The notes below the pieces were generated by a model that saw only the letters and a program-made list of their open reading frames with translations, searched no databases and was not told where the DNA came from. From NCBI RefSeq assembly GCF_000423765.1, contig NZ_KE384089.1, forward strand, positions 189,868 to 253,867: a stretch of DNA of 64,000 bases. The letters run 5' to 3'. Within the stretch, counting starts at the first letter, position 1, and every line of letters starts with the position of its first letter. Source of the DNA: Streptococcus porci DSM 23759. Its GTDB lineage: Bacteria; Bacillota; Bacilli; Lactobacillales; Streptococcaceae. Of this stretch, positions 8,752-18,381 are shown in pieces. The position numbers and the translations under genes were made by a program.

Positions 8752-11076
8752 ATGAATCCCTTATTAAACGGTATGAACGACCGTCAGGCTGAGGCGGTGC
8801 AGACGACGGAAGGGCCACTTTTGATTATGGCGGGGGCTGGTTCGGGAAAGACTCGGGTTTTGACCCACCGCATTGCTTATTTGATTGATGAAAAGATGGT
8901 CAATCCCTGGAATATTTTAGCCATCACCTTTACCAATAAAGCAGCGCGTGAGATGCGGGAACGTGCTATGGCACTTAACCCAGCCACTCAGGACACACTG
9001 ATTGCGACTTTTCACTCCATGTGTGTTCGTATCTTGCGTCGTGAAGCTGATTATATTGGCTACAATCGTAACTTTACCATTGTTGATCCCGGAGAGCAGC
9101 GCACGCTCATGAAGCGCATTTTGAAAAACCTTAACTTGGATCCAAAGAAATGGAATGAACGAGCTATTCTAGGCACTATTTCTAACGCTAAAAATGACCT
9201 GATAGACGAAGTGGCTTATGAGCATTTGGCAGGTGATATGTATAGCCAAATGGTTGCCAAGTGTTACAAGGCTTATCAAGAGGAGTTGCGTCGGAGTGAG
9301 GCTATGGACTTTGATGACCTCATCATGATGACGCTTCGTCTTTTTGATAAAAATCCAGAAGTTCTAGCCTATTATCAGCAACGCTATCAGTATATCCATG
9401 TGGACGAGTATCAGGACACCAACCATGCTCAGTATCAGTTGGTTAAACTTTTGGCTTCGCGCTTTAAAAATATCTGTGTGGTTGGGGATGCTGACCAGTC
9501 TATCTATGGCTGGCGTGGAGCTGATATGCAGAATATCCTTGATTTTGAAAAGGATTATCCTGAAGCAAAAGTGGTGCTTTTAGAAGAAAATTACCGCTCA
9601 ACCAAGAAAATCCTCCAGGCAGCTAATCAGGTTATTGACAACAACCAAAACCGTCGTCCTAAGAAACTCTGGACGCAAAATGCAGAAGGGGAACAGCTGG
9701 TTTATTACCGTGCCAATGACGAGCGAGACGAGGCGGTATTTGTGGCTTCGACCATCGACACTATTGTTCGTGAGTCAGGTAAAAACTTCAAAGATTTTGC
9801 GGTGCTCTACCGTACTAATGCCCAGTCCCGTACCATCGAGGAAGCTCTACTCAAATCCAACATTCCCTACACCATGGTTGGTGGCACCAAATTCTACAGT
9901 CGCAAGGAAATTCGTGACGTGATTTCTTACCTCAACCTCATTGCAAATACCTCAGATAATATTTCCTATGAGCGTATTGTCAACGAACCTAAGCGCGGTG
10001 TGGGTCCAGGCACGCTCGAGAAGATTCGCACCTTTGCTTATGAGAATGGCATGAGTTTACTAGAGGCTTCAGCGGATATCATCCTTTCGCCTATTAAGGG
10101 AAAAGCTGCGCAGGCAGTTTATGACCTAGCGCATTTGCTTTTAAATTTAAGGGACAAGTTAGACAATCTGACTGTGACTGAATTAACTCAAGCAGTTCTG
10201 GAAAAAACGGGTTACCTTGAGGCCCTCCGCGTGCAAAACACTCTGGAAAGTCAAGCCCGTATCGAAAATATCGAAGAGTTTTTATCCGTTACTAAGAACT
10301 TTGATGACAATAAAGAAGTTGCCACAGAAAGTGAAACAGGGCTTGACCGCCTCAGTCGTTTTCTTAATGACCTAGCGCTAATTGCGGATACAGATGATGG
10401 CAATGTCGAGTCGGCAGAAGTGACTCTGATGACGCTTCATGCAGCTAAAGGCTTGGAGTTTCCAGTGGTCTTTCTAATCGGGATGGAAGAAGGTGTCTTT
10501 CCGCTCTCACGTGCCACGGAAAATCCAGACGAACTAGAAGAGGAACGCCGTCTAGCTTATGTGGGGATTACTCGTGCCGAAGAGCTTCTTTTCATGACTA
10601 ATGCCAACACCCGTACCCTCTTTGGTAAGACTAGCTATAACCGCCCGACTCGTTTCCTGGGAGAAATATCTGATGAACTTCTTGCCTATCAAGGTTTGGC
10701 GCGACCAGCACATTCTTCTTTTGGCCTTTCTTATGCCAATAGCGGAGCAACACAATTCGGTCAGGGAATGAGTTTGCAGCAGGCGTTGCAGGCTCGAAAA
10801 GCTCAGGTACAGCCAGCAAGCTCTGCACAAAGTCGCTCAATAGCTCAGCCATTTTCAAAAAATTCTGGACCACTACCATTTGGACAAGTAGCTAAATCAG
10901 ATGTTAGTGAAAACAACTGGCAAATCGGTGACATCGCTATCCACAGAAAGTGGGGAGAAGGAACCGTTCTTGAAGTCTCAGGATCGGGCAAAACTCAAGA
11001 ATTAAAAATCAAATTCCCAGAAGTTGGACTCAAAAAACTTTTAGCTAGTGTGGCGCCGATTGAGAAGAAGGGATAA
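8752..11076 (+). CDS. pcrA: ATP-dependent DNA helicase PcrA
   Basis: A 774-aa superfamily 1A 3'-5' helicase for repair and rolling-circle replication. Q-motif NDRQAEAV, Walker A MAGAGSGKTR (27-36), Walker B VDEYQDTN (about 217), GDADQSIYGWRGA, and the C-terminal TLMTLHAAKGLEFPVVF and RLAYVGITRAEE motifs are all present. The tail ends in the PcrA-type domain for RNA polymerase contact (HRKWGEGTVLEVSG). Full length. Confidence 0.97.
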   Translation: MNPLLNGMNDRQAEAVQTTEGPLLIMAGAGSGKTRVLTHRIAYLIDEKMVNPWNILAITFTNKAAREMRERAMALNPATQDTLIATFHSMCVRILRREADYIGYNRNFTIVDPGEQRTLMKRILKNLNLDPKKWNERAILGTISNAKNDLIDEVAYEHLAGDMYSQMVAKCYKAYQEELRRSEAMDFDDLIMMTLRLFDKNPEVLAYYQQRYQYIHVDEYQDTNHAQYQLVKLLASRFKNICVVGDADQSIYGWRGADMQNILDFEKDYPEAKVVLLEENYRSTKKILQAANQVIDNNQNRRPKKLWTQNAEGEQLVYYRANDERDEAVFVASTIDTIVRESGKNFKDFAVLYRTNAQSRTIEEALLKSNIPYTMVGGTKFYSRKEIRDVISYLNLIANTSDNISYERIVNEPKRGVGPGTLEKIRTFAYENGMSLLEASADIILSPIKGKAAQAVYDLAHLLLNLRDKLDNLTVTELTQAVLEKTGYLEALRVQNTLESQARIENIEEFLSVTKNFDDNKEVATESETGLDRLSRFLNDLALIADTDDGNVESAEVTLMTLHAAKGLEFPVVFLIGMEEGVFPLSRATENPDELEEERRLAYVGITRAEELLFMTNANTRTLFGKTSYNRPTRFLGEISDELLAYQGLARPAHSSFGLSYANSGATQFGQGMSLQQALQARKAQVQPASSAQSRSIAQPFSKNSGPLPFGQVAKSDVSENNWQIGDIAIHRKWGEGTVLEVSGSGKTQELKIKFPEVGLKKLLASVAPIEKKG

Positions 11077-11184
11077 ATTCCCATCGCAAATCAGCCTTTG
11101 TCCTTGTTGGCTCGAGGCGAGGAAGAACGGTCCTATCTCTATCGTCGTTTTCTCTTGCCTTAATTTTAATTGAGTATCACATTA

Positions 11185-11290
11185 TTTCGTCGAATGCATT
11201 AGCTTTCCGACAAGAAATTGAGGGGAAGGCAGTACTAGAGTACGGCGAGCCAAAAGTGACGGTGTTTCAAAGCTAATTCAAATGACTATA
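11185..11290. repeat. MITE-like inverted-repeat element, copy 2
   Basis: About 105 bp with ends TCGTCGAATGCATTAGCTTT and AAAGCTAATTCAAATGACTA. The core (AGTACTAGAGTACGGCGAGCC) matches the copy behind pepF. It sits between pcrA and a terminator, mirroring the pepF context. Confidence 0.7.
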
Positions 11291-11299
11291 AAACATCAC

Positions 11300-11330
11300 A
11301 AAAGCCCAGTCTCGGTAGAGATGGGCTTTT
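11300..11330. terminator. Terminator between convergent pcrA and mtsR
   Basis: AAAAGCCCA and TGGGCTTTT form a stem with T runs on both strands, suited to end both convergent genes. Confidence 0.75.
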
Positions 11331-11332
11331 CC

Positions 11333-11974
11333 TTATGACACGAAAATCAGTTTGGCTATGTTATTGGGAATGGTAAGGGACTTTTCTGAGAAAGTAATCT
11401 GGTAAGTGGCAGCGTAAGTATCAATGGCTGTCAGATTAAAAACAGTCCCCAAGGTTAATGAGTTCCGTTCCAAGTAATTTAAAAGGTTATTATCATCGTG
11501 AATGCGAACAAGGCGGTAAGTGCCTAGTTCTGTCACCTGATCTAAAGTTTGATGATTCCTTTCAACCAGAAGCTCATTTTTCCTTGGGATGGTACCTCCG
11601 TGAGGGCAGAATTCAGGGAAGCCCAAGCTTTCCTCTAAACGATCAATGAACATAGTTGAAACCGTGTGTTCCAATATTTCAGCTTCTTGATGGATATCTT
11701 CGCTTGTATAGTGTAGATGGTTAATTAAAAAGACTTCTAACAAACGGTGTTTGCGATAGAGCTCAGTGACAACGAGAAGCCCTTTATCCGTTAGCAGGTA
11801 ACCCTTTTTACTGTCTTTTATAATCCACTTTTCAGCTAACATTTTCTTTGCCATTTCAGAAACAGCTGGAGCAGATACTTGCAGGTGTTCGGCGATACCT
11901 TTGTTGGTAATTTTTTCTCCCTGCTCACCTAATTCGTAAATGGTTTTGAGATAGTCCTCTTTATTGGGTGTCAT
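11333..11974 (-). CDS. mtsR: DtxR/MntR-family metalloregulator MtsR
   Basis: A 213-aa metal-dependent repressor. It has an N-terminal winged helix (recognition region ISAPAVSEMAKKM-like, about 25-45), a dimerisation domain with metal ligands (EILEHTVS, CPHGGTIP), and a C-terminal FeoA-like domain (about 140-213). In pyogenic streptococci MtsR represses the mts transporter in Mn or Fe excess. It is divergent from mtsA with a palindromic operator between. Confidence 0.93.
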   Translation of the reverse strand: MTPNKEDYLKTIYELGEQGEKITNKGIAEHLQVSAPAVSEMAKKMLAEKWIIKDSKKGYLLTDKGLLVVTELYRKHRLLEVFLINHLHYTSEDIHQEAEILEHTVSTMFIDRLEESLGFPEFCPHGGTIPRKNELLVERNHQTLDQVTELGTYRLVRIHDDNNLLNYLERNSLTLGTVFNLTAIDTYAATYQITFSEKSLTIPNNIAKLIFVS

Positions 11975-12028
11975 AATCTTCCTCGCTAATCTTTGAACAC
12001 TATTATATCAAAAAATGTCGTAAAACAG

Positions 12029-12083
12029 TTGACAGAAGTTTTAAAATAATGTACCCTTTAATTAAAATTAAGTATACCTAATT
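12029..12083 (+). promoter_or_regulatory. mtsA promoter region with MtsR box
   Basis: TTGACA lies at 12029-12034 with a weak -10 17 nt on. Downstream is an 18-bp near-perfect palindrome, AATTAAGTATACCTAATT (12066-12083), with one mismatched pair, of the form bound by DtxR-family manganese regulators. It overlaps the expected transcription start, so binding would block transcription. Confidence 0.75.
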
Positions 12084-12112
12084 TAATAAATAAGAAAACC
12101 TAGGAGGTTGTT

Positions 12113-13036
12113 ATGAAAACATTATTAAAACTTATTTGTGTCTTTCTCGCTTTGTTTAGCTTGTCTGCTTGTCGGTCAAATAGCGATAGTAAGGGAGGAG
12201 CGAAGCCTGTCGTTACAGTCACCACATCTTTTTTGGACGACATGGTTAAGGAGTTGGCTGGAGACTATGTGACGCGCCAGCTTATTATTCCAGCAGGGGA
12301 GGACCCTCATCTCTATACAGCGAAAGCCAGTGATTTGAAAAAATTGCAGGAGGCTAACCTAGTCCTCTATCATGGTCTTCACTTTGAAGGGAAAATGGTT
12401 GAAGCTCTAGAGAAAACGGGTGTAGCGGTAACGCGAGATTTTGAAAAATCAGAAATTGGAACCATGGATGAAGATGGTGAAACAGTAGTTGACCCACATT
12501 TCTGGTTTGACATCTCTCTCTATCAAAAAGCGGTTAAGGTAGCTTCAGAACAACTTCAAAATTTATTGCCACAAAATAAAGAACAAATTGCCAGCAATGA
12601 GAAAACTTATTTAGCTAGATTGGATGAGCTAGATGCTTGGAATAAAGAGCAATTAGCTCTTGTGGCTAAAGAAAGCCGTTATTTAGTAACGCCACATGAT
12701 GCCTTCAATTACTTTGCAAAAAGATACGGCTTTACTCTTTATGCTCCACAAGGTGTCAGCACCGAATCTGAAGTGGCTAACAGTGATATGATTGAGACGG
12801 TTGATTTGATTATTAATCATCACATTAAAGCTATCTTCACTGAGTCAACAACCAATCCTGAGAGAATGAAAAAACTTCAAGAAGCGGTTCAAGCAAAAGG
12901 TGGAGCGGTTGAGGTCATTAGCGGTGAGGGGAAAGAATTATTCTCGGATTCGCTTGCTCCAGCTGGTAAAGACGGGGATAATTACATTGACATGTACAAA
13001 CATAATATCAAATTGATTGTAGACCATTTAAAATAA
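12113..13036 (+). CDS. mtsA: Metal ABC transporter substrate-binding lipoprotein MtsA
   Basis: A 307-aa cluster A-I binding protein for Mn/Fe(/Zn). The signal peptide ends in lipobox LSAC (Cys20). Likely metal ligands are His in EDPHLY, His in DPHFW, Glu/His in the 200-210 region and Asp near the C-terminus. There is no long His-rich loop, which argues against a dedicated zinc protein such as AdcA. First gene of the mts operon. Confidence 0.93.
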   Translation: MKTLLKLICVFLALFSLSACRSNSDSKGGAKPVVTVTTSFLDDMVKELAGDYVTRQLIIPAGEDPHLYTAKASDLKKLQEANLVLYHGLHFEGKMVEALEKTGVAVTRDFEKSEIGTMDEDGETVVDPHFWFDISLYQKAVKVASEQLQNLLPQNKEQIASNEKTYLARLDELDAWNKEQLALVAKESRYLVTPHDAFNYFAKRYGFTLYAPQGVSTESEVANSDMIETVDLIINHHIKAIFTESTTNPERMKKLQEAVQAKGGAVEVISGEGKELFSDSLAPAGKDGDNYIDMYKHNIKLIVDHLK

Positions 13037-13057
13037 CAGGTTAGATAGGTGGGGGAA

Positions 13058-13822
13058 ATGGAAACAGCTATCCAAGTGTCGGATTTGAAAGTATCTTATC
13101 AAGACGTTTTGGCCTTAGAAAATGTCAATCTCAAGATTCCAAAAGGCAGCCGATGTGCGATTGTGGGACCAAACGGTGCAGGTAAATCAACCTTATTCAA
13201 ATCCTTATTGGGTTTTGAAAAACTTAGTACTGGTAAGATTGAATTACTAGGGGAAAGAGAGCACTTGTCACAAGTGATTGCAAAGAAAATTGCTTACATT
13301 CCACAAGCTAGTCAGGTCAATTGGCAATTTCCGGCAACGGTTTATGATATTGTTTTGATGGGGCGTTATCCTCATATCAAAGGCTGGCTTAAACAACCCC
13401 AAAAGCAAGATAAGGCTATTGTCAGAGAGGCGCTTGACAAGATGGCATTATTAGAGTTGCAAGACCGCCAGATAGATCAGTTGTCGGGTGGTCAACGCCA
13501 ACGAGTCTTTATTGCTCGAGCTCTTGCTCAACAGGCGGAGCTTTATCTCATGGATGAACCTTTGGCAGGCGTAGACATTAAGACTGAGGAGATGATTATG
13601 GAAATTTTGAAAGAATTTCAAAAAGAGGGCAAGACATCAGTGGTTATTCATCACGACTTGTCTAGTCTGGAAAGGTATTTTGATCATCTTGTTTGGCTTA
13701 ATCGGAAGGTGATGGCTAGCGGGCCACTATCGGAAGTATTGTCCCAAGAAAACTATCAAATGACTTATCAAAGTTTAGCCCAGCCATTTAGTCCCAAAGA
13801 AAAAGGTGGTAGCCATGCTTGA
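13058..13822 (+). CDS. mtsB: Metal ABC transporter ATPase MtsB
   Basis: A 254-aa ABC ATPase with Walker A GPNGAGKST, signature LSGGQRQRVF, Walker B LYLMDEPLAGVD and the switch His in VIHHDLS. ATG 13058 is preceded by AGGTGGGGG at good distance; an in-frame GTG at 13049 has a poorer site. The 3' end overlaps the first permease gene by 8 nt. Confidence 0.93.
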   Translation: METAIQVSDLKVSYQDVLALENVNLKIPKGSRCAIVGPNGAGKSTLFKSLLGFEKLSTGKIELLGEREHLSQVIAKKIAYIPQASQVNWQFPATVYDIVLMGRYPHIKGWLKQPQKQDKAIVREALDKMALLELQDRQIDQLSGGQRQRVFIARALAQQAELYLMDEPLAGVDIKTEEMIMEILKEFQKEGKTSVVIHHDLSSLERYFDHLVWLNRKVMASGPLSEVLSQENYQMTYQSLAQPFSPKEKGGSHA

Positions 13823-14669
13823 TGTTTTGATGGATTATTCTTTTTTGACTGTAGCTGCAGGGACTGGGATTTTTGCGCTGGCGACTAGCTTGGTGGGTAC
13901 CATTAGTGTCTTGACGAGACAGAGTCTAGTTGGTGATACACTGGGGCACGCCTCTTATCCAGGGGTTATCGTGGCTTTTATGATTTTTCAGTCTCGAAAT
14001 CCCCTGCTCTTGATGTTCGGTGCTATGCTTTCGGGTTACCTTTCATACGCTTTGGTTTATTGGGTAAAAAGGCGGAGCGGTCAACCCATGCTTAATATCC
14101 TATCTCTCATTTCAGTTTCTTTTTTTGGATTGGGAATGGTTCTTAAGCAACTTCTACAAGGTCATCCTAGCTTTGCAACGAGTTCACAAGCGGGATTACA
14201 ACATTACCTTTTTGGTCAAGCGGCCTTTATTCAAATAGAAGATGTTTGGATTATTGTGTCAGTGTCAGCACTTACCTTGATTATTTTCGGCTTGACCTAC
14301 CCAGCTTTTAAACTCTATCTTTTTGACCAAGGCTTTGCTAAGAGTGTAGGCATTTCAATACGGCTTCTGCAAGAAATCATTATTTTACTCATGATTTGTC
14401 TCATTGCGGTTGGTTTGAAAGTTGTTGGTGCTATTCTCATGTCAGCTTTTCTGATTATACCAGCGGTTATCGGACTGTTCTATTCAAAAACTTATGGGAA
14501 AACCCTTGTCTTTGCTAGTTGCTCAGCCATTTTTTCAGCCGTCGTAGGGACCTACCTTAGTTCGATTATTTCAGGACTCTCGACAGGACCGACCATTATT
14601 TTAATCATGACTGGATTGGCGCTTTCTTCCTACCTTTTAACAGGAAAGAGGAGGAAGAGTCATGTCTGA
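13815..14669 (+). CDS. mtsC: Metal ABC transporter permease MtsC
   Basis: A 284-aa ABC-3 family permease with 8-9 hydrophobic segments and the family motif GDTLGHASYPGVI. ATG 13815, with AAGGTGG upstream, overlaps mtsB by 8 nt. It likely pairs with the next gene product as a heterodimeric channel. Confidence 0.9.
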   Translation: MLDVLMDYSFLTVAAGTGIFALATSLVGTISVLTRQSLVGDTLGHASYPGVIVAFMIFQSRNPLLLMFGAMLSGYLSYALVYWVKRRSGQPMLNILSLISVSFFGLGMVLKQLLQGHPSFATSSQAGLQHYLFGQAAFIQIEDVWIIVSVSALTLIIFGLTYPAFKLYLFDQGFAKSVGISIRLLQEIIILLMICLIAVGLKVVGAILMSAFLIIPAVIGLFYSKTYGKTLVFASCSAIFSAVVGTYLSSIISGLSTGPTIILIMTGLALSSYLLTGKRRKSHV

Positions 14670-15483
14670 AGTTTTTGTCATTCTACTCGTGACGGGCTGG
14701 TCTTGTGGTTTATTGGGAAGTTTACTGGTGTTAAGAAATCAATCAATGTTGGCTGACGCTCTTTCTCATTCGGTACTCTTAGGGATTGTTTTAGGATTTT
14801 TTGTATCTGGCAATCTGGATAGTCCGTTCTTAGTCATTGGAGCAACAGTTTTTGGGTGTTTAGCGGTTTTTGCCATTGAGGCGATTAGTGCCACTAGTTT
14901 AAACCATGATGCTGCAACTGGTATGATATTTACGAGCTTTTTTGCAACAGCAGTTATTCTAATTTCTCTCTTTGCCCGTAATGCACACCTTGATATTGAT
15001 ATGGTATTGATGGGTGAGGTCCTTTTTGCCCCTTTAAATCGGGTCGTTTTTCTGGGTGTTTCTGTTCCGTTGGCTCTGATAAAATCGGGAGTTCTATTTT
15101 TGATAATCCTTACTTTCTTTTATCTGGCTTATCAACGTCTCAAACTCTTTCTCTTTGATCAAAGTCAGGCACAAATGTCGGGGATGTCGGTTAAGCATTT
15201 GCGGATTGTCATTGTCTTTTTGACTTCTCTGGCGGTAGTGCTGGCCTTTGATGTGGCAGGTTCAATCACGGTCATTAGTTTTTTAGTTGCTCCTGCAATG
15301 GCTGCACAACTCTGGGTTAGACATTTCCATCATTTTCTAGGTCTGGTTCTTCTGTTAAGCACTGCCATTGTTGTCATCGGCTACACTTTAGGCATGGCTT
15401 TTGATCTTAGCTTATCAGGCTTATGTGCCATGTCTGGTTTAGGCATTTATTTAATAGCTTTGCTATTTAAAACCAAGGTATAG
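14662..15483 (+). CDS. Second metal ABC transporter permease
   Basis: A 273-aa ABC-3 permease, a diverged homologue of the preceding gene, with the matching motif ADALSHSVLLGIV and about eight membrane helices. It overlaps the first permease gene by 8 nt. Well-known mts loci have one permease; here two are encoded, as in MntABCD-type operons of other Firmicutes. Confidence 0.9.
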   Translation: MSEVFVILLVTGWSCGLLGSLLVLRNQSMLADALSHSVLLGIVLGFFVSGNLDSPFLVIGATVFGCLAVFAIEAISATSLNHDAATGMIFTSFFATAVILISLFARNAHLDIDMVLMGEVLFAPLNRVVFLGVSVPLALIKSGVLFLIILTFFYLAYQRLKLFLFDQSQAQMSGMSVKHLRIVIVFLTSLAVVLAFDVAGSITVISFLVAPAMAAQLWVRHFHHFLGLVLLLSTAIVVIGYTLGMAFDLSLSGLCAMSGLGIYLIALLFKTKV

Positions 15484-15503
15484 TTTAAAACTATACCTTT
15501 TTT
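15475..15503 (+). terminator. Terminator of the mts operon
   Basis: AAGGTATAGTTT pairs with AAACTATACCTT, followed by Ts. The hairpin begins inside the last codons of the second permease gene. Confidence 0.85.
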
Positions 15504-15572
15504 CATGGAATAAATATTGGTCAGCTCAGCTTTTTTCCGTTAAAATAAGGAAAAAAGAAAGTGAGATAAGCT

Positions 15573-16853
15573 ATGACACGAGAATTTTCATTTGAAACTT
15601 TGCAATTACATGCTGGACAAAAACCAGATGCCGAAACGAAATCACGTGCAGTTCCTATCTACCAAACAACCTCTTATGTTTTTGATGATGTGCAGGAGGG
15701 TGAGGATCTTTTTGCTCTTAGAAAACCAGGGAACATCTATACTAGAATTGGGAATCCAACGGTCGCTGTTTTTGAAGACCGCCTTGCTGCGCTTGAAAAG
15801 GGTGTAGGAGCTCTAGCGACAGCGTCTGGAATGGCGGCGATTACCTACACGGTCCTTGGTTTGGCGCATGCTGGCGACCATGTAGTAGCAGCTACAACAA
15901 TTTACGGTGGTACTTTTAATCTCCTTAAAGAAACCCTGCCACGTTACGGCATCACTACAAGTTTTGTCAACATTGAAAATTTAGATGAAGTCGAAGCAGC
16001 GATTCAAGATAACACCAAGTTGGTCTTGATTGAAACGATTGGAAATCCTCTCACAAATATTCCTGATATTGAAAAAATAGCCGAGTTGACTCATGCACAT
16101 AAAATTCCTCTTGTTGCAGACAATACATTTGGAACGCCATATCTTATTAATGTTTTTGACCACGGGGTGGACATTTCAGTTCATTCAGCAACTAAGTTCA
16201 TTGGTGGACATGGAACTACCATCGGTGGTGTCATCGTAGACAGTGGTAAATTTGATTGGGAGGCTTCTGGTAAGTTCCCGCAATTTGTAAATGAGGACCC
16301 TTCTTATCATAATATTTCTTACACCCGCGATATCGGTGCAGCTGCCTTTATCACAGCTTTACGCGTCCAGCTCCTGCGAGATACTGGTGCAGCTATTTCA
16401 CCATTCAATGCCTTTTTGCTTCTACAGGGATTAGAAACACTTTCGCTACGTGTTGAACGCCATGTAGAAAATACCAAGAAAATTGCAGCGTTTTTAGAAA
16501 AACATCCTAAGGTTGAGAAGGTCAACTACCCAAGCTTACCCTCTAGTCCTTATTATGAACTAGCTCAAAAATACCTGCCAAAAGGTGCGGGCTCTATCTT
16601 CACTTTCCATGTCAAAGGTGATGATAAGGATGCAGCCACTGTTATTGATAATCTGGAAATCTTCTCTAACCTTGCCAATGTGGCTGATGCAAAATCGCTC
16701 GTTGTTCATCCCTACACAACGACCCACTCTCAGCTTTCTCCAGAAGACTTGGAAGCATGTGGTGTGACACCAAACCAAATTCGTATCTCTGTTGGTCTTG
16801 AAAATGTCGATGACTTAATTGAAGATTTGAACTTAGCCTTAGAAAAGATTTAA
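15573..16853 (+). CDS. O-acetylhomoserine aminocarboxypropyltransferase / cysteine synthase
   Basis: A 426-aa PLP enzyme of the Cys/Met metabolism class that makes homocysteine from O-acetylhomoserine and sulfide. The PLP lysine lies in SVHSATKFIGGHG (about 208) and the phosphate loop in ATASGMAAITY. Length is typical of the OAH sulfhydrylase branch (about 425 aa) rather than cystathionine lyases (about 380). Two bases separate it from the next gene. Confidence 0.92.
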   Translation: MTREFSFETLQLHAGQKPDAETKSRAVPIYQTTSYVFDDVQEGEDLFALRKPGNIYTRIGNPTVAVFEDRLAALEKGVGALATASGMAAITYTVLGLAHAGDHVVAATTIYGGTFNLLKETLPRYGITTSFVNIENLDEVEAAIQDNTKLVLIETIGNPLTNIPDIEKIAELTHAHKIPLVADNTFGTPYLINVFDHGVDISVHSATKFIGGHGTTIGGVIVDSGKFDWEASGKFPQFVNEDPSYHNISYTRDIGAAAFITALRVQLLRDTGAAISPFNAFLLLQGLETLSLRVERHVENTKKIAAFLEKHPKVEKVNYPSLPSSPYYELAQKYLPKGAGSIFTFHVKGDDKDAATVIDNLEIFSNLANVADAKSLVVHPYTTTHSQLSPEDLEACGVTPNQIRISVGLENVDDLIEDLNLALEKI

Positions 16854-16867
16854 GATTGGAGTCGCCT

Positions 16868-17614
16868 ATGACACAGTTATACGATGCTTATAAAGCTTTT
16901 AAGTCTGCTCGTTTGGTCAACTTAACTCATAAAATTGATGAGAATAGCCCTCATTTTCCTGCCTTGCCTTCATTAGAAAAGAAAGATATTTTCACATTGA
17001 AAGATGGCTTTCATGTCCAGCAGTTCACGGTTGTAGGTCAGTATGGCACCCATATTGACGCGCCCATTCACTTTGTGGAGGGTGGCAAATGGTTGGATGA
17101 GATTGCCTTGGAGGACTTGCTTTTACCTCTCTATGTCATTGATAAGACAAAAGCTGTCGCTGAGAATCCTAATTATGAACTGACTAAGCAGGATATCCTT
17201 GATTTTGAGGCCGAGCACGGCTCTATTGAAGCTGGCGCCTTTGTCGCTTTTCGTAGTGACTGGCACAAGCGCTGGCCAGACCAAAACGCTATCCGTAACC
17301 TTGATGACAGTGGCGCTCAACAAACTCCCGGATGGAGCCATGAGGCCTTGGAATTTCTGATTCATGAACGTAACATTAAGGCGGTCGGGCACGAAACCTT
17401 GGATACAGATAGTGGGCGAGCTGCGGCTGAAAATAAGGGAGCCTTGAAACAAGAATATTATCTTCTAGAGCAAGGAATTTACCAAGTCGAAGTTCTGGCA
17501 AACCTTGATCAATTACCAGCCACAGGAAGCATTATCTCCATAGCCTTTCCAAACTGGACACAAGCAACAGGATCTCCCGTTCGAGCAGTTGCCTATGTGC
17601 CTGCTAACGACTGA
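16868..17614 (+). CDS. Cyclase family protein (kynurenine-formamidase-like)
   Basis: A 248-aa metal-dependent hydrolase fold. The signature GTHIDAPIHF supplies the His/Asp/His metal ligands and VGHETLDTD the later residues. Substrate unknown. ATG 16868 is preceded by TTGGAG. It lies immediately behind the sulfhydrylase, probably co-transcribed, and is followed by a terminator. Confidence 0.85.
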   Translation: MTQLYDAYKAFKSARLVNLTHKIDENSPHFPALPSLEKKDIFTLKDGFHVQQFTVVGQYGTHIDAPIHFVEGGKWLDEIALEDLLLPLYVIDKTKAVAENPNYELTKQDILDFEAEHGSIEAGAFVAFRSDWHKRWPDQNAIRNLDDSGAQQTPGWSHEALEFLIHERNIKAVGHETLDTDSGRAAAENKGALKQEYYLLEQGIYQVEVLANLDQLPATGSIISIAFPNWTQATGSPVRAVAYVPAND

Positions 17615-17625
17615 TATTCTCTATG

Positions 17626-17652
17626 AAAACTCGTACTTAGTGCGAGTTTTTT
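17626..17652 (+). terminator. Terminator after the cyclase gene
   Basis: ACTCGTAC/GTGCGAGT hairpin with a TTTTTT tail. TATAAT of the trmK promoter starts just beyond. Confidence 0.8.
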
Positions 17653-17691
17653 GCTATAATAGGTAATGATTATAAACTAGGAAGTTTTGTT

Positions 17692-18381
17692 ATGGATATG
17701 ATTTTATCAAGTCGTCTGCGTGATGTGGCGACTTTTGTTCCGACAGGAAGTAAGTTGTTAGATGTGGGCAGTGATCATGCTTATTTGCCCATTGCCCTTA
17801 TTAAGGCTGGGATTGTTTCCTCGGCAATTGCTGGTGAAGTAGTTCGGGGACCTTATGATTCTGCGGTAAAAAATGTGGCTGACTACGGCTTGTCTTCACA
17901 GATTGAAGTGAGGCTAGCTAATGGTTTGGCTGCTTTTGAAGCCAGAGATGCTGTGACTGCTATTAGTATCTGCGGTATGGGTGGACGTTTGATTGCTGAC
18001 ATTTTGGAAGCTGGAAAAGAAAAGCTGATGTCAGTAGAACGCTTGATTTTACAGCCTAACAATCGTGAGGACGACTTGAGACATTGGCTGTCAGAAAACG
18101 GATTTACCATTGTGGCAGAAAAAATCATGACTGAAAATGGTAAGTTCTATGAAATCCTGGTTGCAGAGCATGGTTGGGATAATGTAACTGAACGAGACTT
18201 ACGTTTTGGAAAACACCTAGCTACTGAAAAATCAGAGGTTTTCATCAGTAAGTGGCAACGTGAAATTGGCAAACTAGAGGTCGCTCTGGCTCAAATCCCA
18301 GAAAGTAATGAACATGACCGCTCTGCCATTTCCAAAAAAATCAACACAATTAAGGAGGTACTTTATGGTTCTGGCGCGTGA
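17692..18381 (+). CDS. trmK: tRNA (adenine(22)-N(1))-methyltransferase TrmK
   Basis: A 229-aa Rossmann methyltransferase. [12 protein letters not shown] binds SAM and [11 protein letters not shown] plus LILQPNN complete the active site. It methylates A22 of tRNA. The Nif3-like gene starts inside its 3' end, an arrangement conserved in Firmicutes. Confidence 0.95.
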   Translation: MDMILSSRLRDVATFVPTGSKLLDVGSDHAYLPIALIKAGIVSSAIAGEVVRGPYDSAVKNVADYGLSSQIEVRLANGLAAFEARDAVTAISICGMGGRLIADILEAGKEKLMSVERLILQPNNREDDLRHWLSENGFTIVAEKIMTENGKFYEILVAEHGWDNVTERDLRFGKHLATEKSEVFISKWQREIGKLEVALAQIPESNEHDRSAISKKINTIKEVLYGSGA

